A stretch of DNA of 5,292 nucleotides from Alphaproteobacteria bacterium (GTDB lineage Bacteria; Pseudomonadota; Alphaproteobacteria; UBA2136; JALTLI01), in contig JALTLI010000081.1 in NCBI GenBank assembly GCA_027005635.1, positions 1 through 5,292 on the forward strand, given 5' to 3'. The position numbers and the translations under genes are program-made. The notes below the pieces were generated by a model. It did no database searches, was not told the origin of the DNA, and saw only the letters and a program-made list of their open reading frames with translations. Below, piece by piece: positions 1-5,045 of the stretch. Each line of letters starts with the position of its first letter. The first letter of the stretch is position 1.

Positions 1-1
1 G

Positions 2-679
2 GTTTTGAAAAATATATCATTTAAGCTACATAAAGGTGAAACTATTGGTATTGTTGGGGAATCTGGTAGTAGTAAATCTACTTTAGTTCGCTGTATATTA
101 AATTTATATACGCCTAAAAGTGGCGAGGTTTTTTATAAAAATAAAAATATCCAAGAAAATATTTCAGAATTTCGTAAAAATATCCAGATGGTTTTCCAAG
201 ATCCATTTTCTTCGTTAAATCCGCGTATGACAATAGGGGAAAGTATTGGTGAAGGATTAAAAGCGCAAAATATTTGTTCAAAATTAGAAGTTCGTAAAAA
301 GGTAGAAGAGTTATTAGAGCAGTGTAAATTAGCAAAAGATAGTTACTTTAAATACCCGCATCACTTTTCTGGCGGACAACGGCAACGTATTTGCATAGCC
401 CGTGCCTTAGCTTTAAAACCAGATATAATTATTGCTGATGAAGCTGTTTCTGCTCTTGATGTTTCAATTCAAAAAGATATTTTGGAGTTGCTTAATGATT
501 TAAAACAAATTCATAATTTAAGCTATTTATTTATTTCTCATGATTTACGGGTTGTATCACAAATCTCAGATAAAGTAATGGTTATGCATAAAGGTGAAAT
601 TGTTGAAAATGGTACGGTTAACCAAGTTTTTTGCAAGCCAAAACATAGTTATACTAAAAAACTTTTGGCTGTTTATTAA
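2..679 (+). CDS. Oligopeptide-type ABC transporter ATP-binding protein (Opp/Dpp/Yej class), 5' end missing
   Basis: This is the nucleotide-binding domain that powers uptake of peptides or similar solutes through an inner-membrane ABC importer. The reading frame is open from the left edge. The TTG at 5 lies inside the conserved VLKNISF strand, so the true start is upstream and up to a whole N-terminal half may be missing. Numbering from that TTG, the sequence shows a Walker A region (18-26), a Q-loop with FQDPFSSLNPRMT (64-76), the signature FSGGQRQR (121-128), Walker B ending in ADE (144-146), the D-loop SALD (149-152) and the switch His179 in SHDL. The FQDPFSSLNPR motif and YLFISHDL are typical of the Opp/Dpp/Yej family. 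The protein stops soon after the YTKKLL motif, as YejF-type proteins do, so a fused YejF-like protein is possible. The oddity is that Walker A reads GESGSSKST, with Ser in place of the normally invariant Gly before Lys24. The family assignment is firm; the substrate is unknown. Confidence 0.93.
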   Translation, partial: VLKNISFKLHKGETIGIVGESGSSKSTLVRCILNLYTPKSGEVFYKNKNIQENISEFRKNIQMVFQDPFSSLNPRMTIGESIGEGLKAQNICSKLEVRKKVEELLEQCKLAKDSYFKYPHHFSGGQRQRICIARALALKPDIIIADEAVSALDVSIQKDILELLNDLKQIHNLSYLFISHDLRVVSQISDKVMVMHKGEIVENGTVNQVFCKPKHSYTKKLLAVY

Positions 680-719
680 AAAAATAAAAACCACCATTTA
701 AATGGTGGTTTTTATTTTT
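680..719. terminator. Bidirectional intrinsic terminator (perfect 40-bp palindrome)
   Basis: Positions 680-719 form a perfect palindrome. Its core is CCACCATTT (691-699) against AAATGGTGG (700-708), flanked by A-rich sequence on the left and T-rich sequence on the right. It starts immediately after the TAA of the ABC gene and lies 13 bases past the stop of the convergent small gene. Because A-tract and T-tract are symmetric, each strand yields a stem followed by a U-rich tail, so one element can end both transcripts. Confidence 0.9.
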
Positions 720-732
720 ACTGGTTATTACT

Positions 733-1035
733 TCATTCAACAAAATTTCTTTTTATTAATAAGTTTTTCATTACCTCTATTATATTTTTCTTTTTAATTG
801 TAGTAGATGAAAGAGGTTGCCCGTAAGACCACGTTTCAACAGTATAAGCTCTTATACCAAGTACAGTTGCTATGTCTCCAATGGTAACATTTGCTTGTAA
901 TACTACTACTAGTGCATCTGTAAACTCCATATCACTGATATGATCATTTCTAGATAGTGCAAGCTCGGATAATTGTTCTAGAACAGTCTCTACAAATTCT
1001 TTATCTGCTGTGTGTAAATTTTTTGAATTAGGCAT
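733..1035 (-). CDS. Small helix-turn-helix-like protein, putative transcriptional regulator
   Basis: I do not recognise this 100-residue protein as a named family. It has no signal peptide or membrane segment. Residues 10-48 look helical and mildly acidic. Residues about 50-71 read like a helix-turn-helix: IGDIATVLG, a short turn, then AYTVETWSYGQ. This resembles small regulators in which the recognition helix ends in a T-x-x-x-W-x-x-G pattern followed by a basic C-terminal helix (here KKKNIIEVMKNLLIKR, 81-96). The ATG at 1035 is supported by AGGAG eight bases upstream. The gene stands alone between a convergent ABC gene and the divergent yfgM-like/bamB operon. It has its own near-consensus promoter, which contains an inverted repeat, so autoregulation is plausible. 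DNA binding is inferred from sequence pattern only. The gene itself is well supported by start, ribosome binding site, promoter and terminator. Confidence 0.8.
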   Translation of the reverse strand: MPNSKNLHTADKEFVETVLEQLSELALSRNDHISDMEFTDALVVVLQANVTIGDIATVLGIRAYTVETWSYGQPLSSTTIKKKNIIEVMKNLLIKRNFVE

Positions 1036-1043
1036 GATAAATG

Positions 1044-1048
1044 CTCCT
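1044..1048 (-). promoter_or_regulatory. Ribosome binding site of the small regulator gene
   Basis: On the minus strand this reads AGGAG, eight bases before the ATG at 1035. It is the strongest Shine-Dalgarno match in the window apart from the one before DUF484, and it fixes the start of this otherwise unrecognised gene. Confidence 0.8.
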
Positions 1049-1091
1049 AAATGTGATAAAAAGAAAGAAAAAGTTTGTTATACCTAAACTC

Positions 1092-1120
1092 ATTGTATAC
1101 CTTGCTATAAACTATTTCAA
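1092..1120 (-). promoter_or_regulatory. Sigma-70-type promoter of the small regulator gene
   Basis: Minus strand: TTGAAA (-35, positions 1120-1115), a 17-base spacer, and TACAAT (-10, positions 1097-1092). Each hexamer matches the consensus at five of six bases and the spacing is ideal. Transcription would start near 1085, giving a leader of about 50 bases before the ATG at 1035. Confidence 0.65.
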
Positions 1121-1124
1121 GGTA
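1098..1124. promoter_or_regulatory. Candidate operator: 7-bp perfect inverted repeat inside the promoter
   Basis: TACCTTG (1098-1104) and CAAGGTA (1118-1124) are exact reverse complements separated by 13 bases, so the half-sites are 20 bp (about two helical turns) centre to centre. One arm abuts the -10 element of the minus-strand promoter and the other covers its -35 element. A bound dimeric repressor would block RNA polymerase. The obvious candidate ligand is the HTH-like protein encoded just downstream; this is inference. Confidence 0.5.
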
Positions 1125-1183
1125 AATATTAAATGACTATAATAACTATAAGGATTGATTCCAAGTGTAAAATAAGGTAAAAG

Positions 1184-1189
1184 TATAAT
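1184..1189 (+). promoter_or_regulatory. Candidate -10 element for the yfgM-like/bamB operon
   Basis: A perfect TATAAT lies 44 bases before the ATG at 1234. No good -35 sits at 16-18 bases; the nearest TTGATT (1155-1160) is 23 bases away, too far for a standard promoter. A second perfect TATAAT at 1138-1143 is an alternative but also lacks a convincing -35. A promoter in this region is expected because the operon is divergent from the gene on its left; which hexamer is used is uncertain. Confidence 0.35.
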
Positions 1190-1233
1190 CTTATTAAACT
1201 AATTAACTTTATGGATAAAGAGATATAATTAAA

Positions 1234-1920
1234 ATGACAACAAAGCACCCCAAACACCCACAACCAGTATCAGAACCAACTGCATTTTTAAAAGAGGTTG
1301 ATGATTTTTTACATCAAGAAAAAATGGCTAAATTATGGAAAAAATATAAACTTGCTGTATATGTAAGTGTTGCAGGGTTGTTTATTGCTGTTGGTGGTAT
1401 AACTTATTATACTCAACAAAAGGAAGCTAGCCTTGCTGTTCAGGCTGAAAGTTGGTGGAAAATTGCGCAATCAGAAACTCCAGAACAAGCAAAATCTGCG
1501 ATTAATGAAATTATTAAAGATAGTGCATTTGGTTACCGTATGCTCGGTGATATTGAATTAACTAAAGCTGCTCTAGCTCAAGATGATTTTAAAACTGCAT
1601 TAAGTAAAATTCGTGCCTTAAAAAATGATCCTGATGCGGATACTCTTCATAAAGATATTGCTACATTTTTTGAAGGTCAGATTTTAATGACAACTAACCC
1701 AGAGCAAGCCAAAACCATTTTTACTAGTTTGGATAATTCAAATAGTCCATTCCAACTTTCAGCACTAGAAATGCTTGCTATGCTTGCTGAAAATAATAAT
1801 TCTAAGGTTGAAGCAATTGCATTATATGAACGTATTGTTGAATCTAAGGAAATAAACCCTGCTATGCGTAATCGTGCAGAAATGAGAATTAAGGCAATAA
1901 AAGCAACACAAAAAAAATAA
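1234..1920 (+). CDS. YfgM-like TPR_21 inner-membrane protein
   Basis: This 228-residue protein fits the YfgM / TPR_21 (former DUF2133) family. In E. coli, YfgM is an inner-membrane protein that works with the SecYEG translocon and the periplasmic chaperone PpiD. The visible layout is a short cytoplasmic N-terminus with the conserved FLKEVDDFLHQEKMAKLWKKY stretch split around residues 18-38, one transmembrane helix at about 40-59, and a helical, Ala-rich TPR-like domain from about 65 to the end that would face the periplasm. The orientation is inferred from positive charges (KKYK) before the helix. The start ATG is preceded by a weak AAAGAG. It ends 13 bases before bamB, and yfgM-bamB is a conserved gene pair, which supports the call. 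No catalytic residues are expected; it is probably a scaffold or chaperone partner. Some alphaproteobacterial homologues are annotated only as tetratricopeptide repeat protein. Confidence 0.85.
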   Translation: MTTKHPKHPQPVSEPTAFLKEVDDFLHQEKMAKLWKKYKLAVYVSVAGLFIAVGGITYYTQQKEASLAVQAESWWKIAQSETPEQAKSAINEIIKDSAFGYRMLGDIELTKAALAQDDFKTALSKIRALKNDPDADTLHKDIATFFEGQILMTTNPEQAKTIFTSLDNSNSPFQLSALEMLAMLAENNNSKVEAIALYERIVESKEINPAMRNRAEMRIKAIKATQKK

Positions 1921-1933
1921 TTGGTGAAAATTC

Positions 1934-3250
1934 ATGAAGTTAAAATTAAGTTTACTTGCAACTATTTTACTTGCTACTAGTATTACAGCCTGTAGTGAAA
2001 AAATTAAACAGCCACTGCAAGGTAGGCGCATAGACGTTTTATTTAATAGTGATGAGCTTCATGTAGATAAATCTATTGCAAGAATTAAGGTTGAATTGCC
2101 TAAGGAAAATTTGACTCCTTTTTGGCCTCAAACTTATGCTAACTCTGCTCATTATCCTAAAAATGTAAAGCTTGCTAAAAAAGTTAAAGAAGCTTGGTCT
2201 AAATCAATTGGTAGTGGTAGTGATGATGATAAAAAGCTGTTAAATCCTCCAATTGTTGGTGAAAAACTTGTCTATACTATAAATACAGATGGTGAAATTA
2301 TGGCTCGTTCAACAAATAAAGGTAAGCTTGTTTGGAAAACAAAACTGGAAACACAAGAAGAAGATTTACTTGTATTTACTGGTGGTTTAGCTGTAGGTAA
2401 ATATTTATATGTAACAGCTGGTAGTGGTGATGTTGTTGCTTATAATCCTCAAACAGGTAAAAAAGTGTGGCAAGTTAATATAGGTTCACCAATTCGTTCT
2501 GCTCCGGCACTTGCAGAAGATAAATTATTTATTTTAACTTATGATAACCATATTTACGCTTTATCAACTAAAGATGGCTCATTAATCTGGACTCATTCTA
2601 GCATTGAAGAGGGGTTAGCCATTTTAGGTGGAGCAACGCCTGCTGTTTCTAAGGGCGTTGTTATTGTTCCATATTCTAGTGGTGAAATTTATGCTTTGCG
2701 TACATCTGATGGTCGTTATTTATGGCATGATTCATTATCTTTAACTGTTGGAGGAGACCCATTTTCCTCATTAGTTGATATTGAAGCATCACCTGTTATT
2801 GCTGGTAATGTTGTTTATGCTGTTAATCATAATGGTCAATTAACTTCGTTTCATTTAGGTACTGGTAACCGTTTGTGGAGCCAAAAAATATCGGCAACTC
2901 AAACACCATGGGTGGCAGGTAATATGATTTATATTGTAACTGAAAATAATACTCTTGTTGCTATGCACCGTCAGCGCGGGCAAGTTAAATGGATAACTAA
3001 TTTACGCAAAGTACTAGAAGTTGGCTTAAACAAAAAACTTGAAGGTAAAATATCTTGGGCAGGCCCTATACTTGCTGGAAATAGGTTAATTGTTAATTCA
3101 TCTAATGGTTTTGCATTATCTTTTTCTCCACAAACTGGTAAGGCATTAAGCGCGGTTAAGTTGCCAGATGATACAGATCTTGCACCTGTTGTTGCAGATG
3201 GAACTTTATACTTTTTAAGTACAGATGGTGATTTAACAGCTTACAGATAA
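1934..3250 (+). CDS. bamB: BamB, outer-membrane protein assembly lipoprotein
   Basis: BamB is a beta-propeller lipoprotein of the BAM complex. It sits on the periplasmic face of the outer membrane and helps BamA fold outer-membrane proteins. Residues 1-19 are a lipoprotein signal peptide with lipobox ITAC; Cys20 would be lipidated, and Ser21 at +2 is consistent with sorting to the outer membrane. PQQ-like propeller blades follow, marked by G-x-x-x-W motifs ending at Trp134, 179, 219, 264, 315 and 353. A seventh copy at GKALS (402-406) lacks the Trp, and a less regular blade lies around residues 85-115. The 438-residue length exceeds the E. coli protein because of an N-terminal extension (about 21-80) with GRRIDVL and a conserved WPQ, which I associate with alphaproteobacterial BamB. 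The start ATG has GGTGA six bases upstream and lies 13 bases after the yfgM-like gene, so the two are co-transcribed. The usual third partner, der, does not follow. Confidence 0.95.
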   Translation: MKLKLSLLATILLATSITACSEKIKQPLQGRRIDVLFNSDELHVDKSIARIKVELPKENLTPFWPQTYANSAHYPKNVKLAKKVKEAWSKSIGSGSDDDKKLLNPPIVGEKLVYTINTDGEIMARSTNKGKLVWKTKLETQEEDLLVFTGGLAVGKYLYVTAGSGDVVAYNPQTGKKVWQVNIGSPIRSAPALAEDKLFILTYDNHIYALSTKDGSLIWTHSSIEEGLAILGGATPAVSKGVVIVPYSSGEIYALRTSDGRYLWHDSLSLTVGGDPFSSLVDIEASPVIAGNVVYAVNHNGQLTSFHLGTGNRLWSQKISATQTPWVAGNMIYIVTENNTLVAMHRQRGQVKWITNLRKVLEVGLNKKLEGKISWAGPILAGNRLIVNSSNGFALSFSPQTGKALSAVKLPDDTDLAPVVADGTLYFLSTDGDLTAYR

Positions 3251-3271
3251 ACTTAAAAAATTAATTTTTGG

Positions 3272-3296
3272 TTATAGTGAATTGAATTCACTATAA
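3272..3296. terminator. Inverted repeat between convergent bamB and xerC, weak terminator candidate
   Basis: TTATAGTGAATT (3272-3283) and AATTCACTATAA (3285-3296) are perfect 12-base complements around one central base. The repeat lies between the 3' ends of the convergent bamB and xerC genes, and the xerC stop codon (TAG, 3293-3291) is inside its right arm. Neither strand has a long U-tract directly after the stem (only TTT on the plus strand), so it is not a textbook intrinsic terminator. A second small A/T palindrome at 3256-3269 lies just to the left and supplies a T-run for minus-strand transcripts. Confidence 0.5.
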
Positions 3297-4160
3297 GTTT
3301 AAAGGGTGGTTTTTTATATGTGCCTTTATAATATCTTGGCTATTAACTGCTAAATATCTTTGGGTTGTGCTTAAAGAACTATGCCCTAATAATTCCTGCA
3401 CCATGCGAATATCCACCCCTTGTTCCAATAAATGAGTAGCAAAGCTGTGCCTAAATGAATGGGGAGTAAAATAACTAGGTAAACCAAGAATATTACGAGT
3501 TTTTTGCACCATTAACTGAATACTGCGCGGTGAAATTTGCTTACCTGTTTTAGTTAAAAATAAATAATCATCGGAACTTGCTACTGGTAAAAGTTTTAAT
3601 GCTTTTTTTATGAAATCTGGTATAGGTAGCTTTCTTTGTTTATTACCTTTACCTGTAATTATTAGATTTTCGCTTGTTATATCTTGGTATTTTAAATTTG
3701 CTACTTCGCTAACCCTTAAACCTAAGCCATATAATAAAATAAAAATTACATATTGCTGAATATTATTTTTATTATCTAGCTTGGATTTAATATTAGTTAA
3801 CACTTCTTGCATTTGTGATGAAGTTAAGGATTTTGGTGCAAAGCCTGTATTTTTAATACTTTTAACAGCCATAACTTGGGCATTTTCAATGTTTTTATGA
3901 CTAGCTAAAAATTTATAAAAGCTTTTAACCGTAGTTAGGTTTCTGTTAGCGCTAGATTTTGATTTTTGTTTAATTAAAAATGCTAAAAACCCATGGATAT
4001 CCTGTGCTGTAATATTTTTTATTAGTTTTTTAGAAATTTTCTTTCCGCTATGTTTTTGGATAAAATCTATAAAGATTGTTAAATCTCTTTTGTAGCTATT
4101 TATAGTATTTTCAGAATAACGTTTTTCTGTTTGAAGATAGGTTATAAAATCCTCAATCAT
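3291..4160 (-). CDS. xerC: Tyrosine recombinase XerC
   Basis: XerC pairs with XerD to resolve chromosome dimers at the dif site during cell division. The 289-residue length is normal. The N-terminal SAM-like core-binding domain spans about 1-85 (RYSENTINSYKRDL at 14-27). The catalytic domain runs from about 110 to 280. All six catalytic residues are visible with family spacing: Arg149 in GLRVSEV, Lys171 in GKGNKQR, His234 and Arg237 in HSFRHSFATHLL, His260 in LLGHSSLSTTQ, and the nucleophile Tyr269. XerC rather than XerD or a phage integrase is favoured by the GHSSLSTTQ motif, the NHP near the C-terminus, the compact length and the DUF484 neighbour. The start ATG is 5 bases after the DUF484 stop, with TTAGGTTAA overlapping the end of that gene as a weak ribosome site, which suggests translational coupling. 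The enzyme looks intact. Confidence 0.93.
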   Translation of the reverse strand: MIEDFITYLQTEKRYSENTINSYKRDLTIFIDFIQKHSGKKISKKLIKNITAQDIHGFLAFLIKQKSKSSANRNLTTVKSFYKFLASHKNIENAQVMAVKSIKNTGFAPKSLTSSQMQEVLTNIKSKLDNKNNIQQYVIFILLYGLGLRVSEVANLKYQDITSENLIITGKGNKQRKLPIPDFIKKALKLLPVASSDDYLFLTKTGKQISPRSIQLMVQKTRNILGLPSYFTPHSFRHSFATHLLEQGVDIRMVQELLGHSSLSTTQRYLAVNSQDIIKAHIKNHPLNL

Positions 4161-4165
4161 AATAT

Positions 4166-4834
4166 TTAACCTAATAACTTTTTAACCTGAACAGTTAAAA
4201 TACGCGCAAAAAAGTTAAGTAACTCAGAACCTTGGCCAGCGTGAAAACGAGACTCATCTAAACTGCCTAAAGCAAGCATGCCGTAATATTCTCCATCTAT
4301 TTCAAGTTTTAGCAAAGCATCTGATGCAATATCTTTTTCTAGCGGTTTATGCATAAATGCGTCCTCACTAGAATATATTGTGCGTAATTTTACATTTTCA
4401 TTACCACTAAATAAATCCTCTAATTTTTCTGCGGTAATTGTTTCACCAATAATAAATAAAGATACTTTATCAAGCTCCATACCATCTTTAAGATGAACAT
4501 TAAGAATATTTTTAAGTTCCTCAATGGTTGTAGATCGAACAATTTCTACAATAACATCATGCAATAAACCTTCGCTTTCTAGGTTGAAAATAGATGTTCT
4601 TACTAATAATTCATTTTGTTTTTCTAGCTTTTGGGCTCGTTTTTTCCACTTACTTGCTTCAAAGGCATCTATATTAACTATATTTTTAGCCTTTTTAGCA
4701 GGCATTTCTAGTTTTTCTGCTAATTCTTCATGAAACATAAAAAATGACGAATTATTCTCTAAAAACTCTAATATGTCAGTTTCTGAAATATTATTTTGTG
4801 TTTTCTTTATGTTTATTTTTGCTTGATTATCCAA
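4166..4834 (-). CDS. DUF484 family protein, GAF-like
   Basis: This is a cytoplasmic protein of the DUF484 family, often encoded beside xerC; its biochemical role is not established. Using the TTG at 4834 the protein has 222 residues. Residues about 16-44 form the family's N-terminal helical segment (ILEFLENNSSFF, then LAEKLEMP). A charged helix likely to form a coiled coil follows at about 57-78. From about 85 to the end there is a GAF-like fold that closes with the family hallmark GMLALGSLDESRF (185-197) and GQGSELLNFFARIL. The upstream TTG at 4879 would add 15 residues, but the inner TTG has GGGGG five bases before it, so I prefer the shorter form. It is the first gene of a pair with xerC, 5 bases apart. 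No ligand-binding residues can be assigned from sequence alone. Confidence 0.88.
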   Translation of the reverse strand: MDNQAKINIKKTQNNISETDILEFLENNSSFFMFHEELAEKLEMPAKKAKNIVNIDAFEASKWKKRAQKLEKQNELLVRTSIFNLESEGLLHDVIVEIVRSTTIEELKNILNVHLKDGMELDKVSLFIIGETITAEKLEDLFSGNENVKLRTIYSSEDAFMHKPLEKDIASDALLKLEIDGEYYGMLALGSLDESRFHAGQGSELLNFFARILTVQVKKLLG

Positions 4835-4837
4835 TGG

Positions 4838-4844
4838 TTCCCCC
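4838..4844 (-). promoter_or_regulatory. Ribosome binding site that decides the DUF484 start (TTG)
   Basis: Minus strand reads GGGGGAA, with the G-run ending five bases before the TTG at 4834. No comparable site precedes the alternative TTG at 4879, and no ATG is available near the expected N-terminus, so a TTG start at 4834 is the best reading. Confidence 0.6.
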
Positions 4845-4902
4845 AAGTTTTTAGTTTTTAACAATATCACTAGTAGCAAAAAAAAATATTACAAGACTTG
4901 GT

Positions 4903-4962
4903 ATAAAATAATTTAATCACCATATCTTATATAGTGAAGGTGATGAAATTAAATAATTTTAT
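4903..4962. repeat. Imperfect long inverted repeat in the DUF484-priA intergenic region
   Basis: The left arm (4903-4921) pairs with the right arm (4939-4962). ATAAAAT pairs with ATTTTAT, then comes one A-A mismatch, then ATTTAA pairs with TTAAAT, then TCACC pairs with GGTGA after a five-base bulge (4944-4948) on the right arm. The 17-base loop region (4922-4938) holds a smaller ATAT-CTT-ATAT hairpin. Eighteen of the base pairs can form. It sits between the starts of two divergent genes, so it may be an RNA fold in the priA leader or a protein-binding site. A/T richness raises the chance of coincidence, but the TCACC/GGTGA arm is not A/T-only. Confidence 0.45.
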
Positions 4963-4984
4963 CCCACTTCCCTCTTGCTCGTTG

Positions 4985-5018
4985 GGGTGCGGTTTTAAAA
5001 AATCAGCACCCTCTTTTT
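4985..5018 (+). terminator. Terminator-like hairpin in the priA leader
   Basis: GGGTGC (4985-4990) pairs exactly with GCACCC (5006-5011). The stem can continue inward through GGTTT (4991-4995) with AAATC (5000-5004), past a single bulged A at 5005. It is followed by TCTTTTT (5012-5018). This is a good rho-independent terminator on the plus strand, placed 27 bases before the priA ATG, where no upstream plus-strand gene needs one. It therefore either ends a small RNA made from the preceding 100 bases or works as an attenuator of priA. Confidence 0.6.
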
Positions 5019-5045
5019 ATTTCTATGTTAGAGTAACATTTAATA

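Noticed and set aside
114..335. Minus-strand open frame of 73 codons
   Set aside because: It lies opposite the conserved ABC ATPase, has low-complexity Phe/Tyr/Leu content from A/T-rich antisense, and has no family match or ribosome site.
1224..1229. TATAAT directly before the yfgM-like ATG as a promoter
   Set aside because: Transcription would begin inside the coding sequence, and no suitable -35 lies 16-18 bases upstream.
1822..2031. Minus-strand open frame of 69 codons
   Set aside because: It is antisense to the well-supported yfgM-like/bamB junction and has a Cys/Phe-rich composition typical of a shadow frame.
3291..4160. Tyrosine recombinase as an integrase marking a mobile element
   Set aside because: Length, motifs and coupling with DUF484 fit housekeeping XerC; there is no att-like direct repeat, tRNA gene or phage gene nearby.
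4524..4733. Plus-strand open frame of 69 codons
   Set aside because: It is antisense to DUF484, Ser/Phe-rich, and lacks any ribosome site or family pattern.
4978..5011. Resemblance to the 5' part of a TPP riboswitch (GTTGGGGTGC, then a CAGCACCC)
   Set aside because: The conserved CTGAGA box and the later ACCCG and GAACCTGA segments are absent, a terminator follows at once, and the downstream gene is priA, not a thiamine gene.
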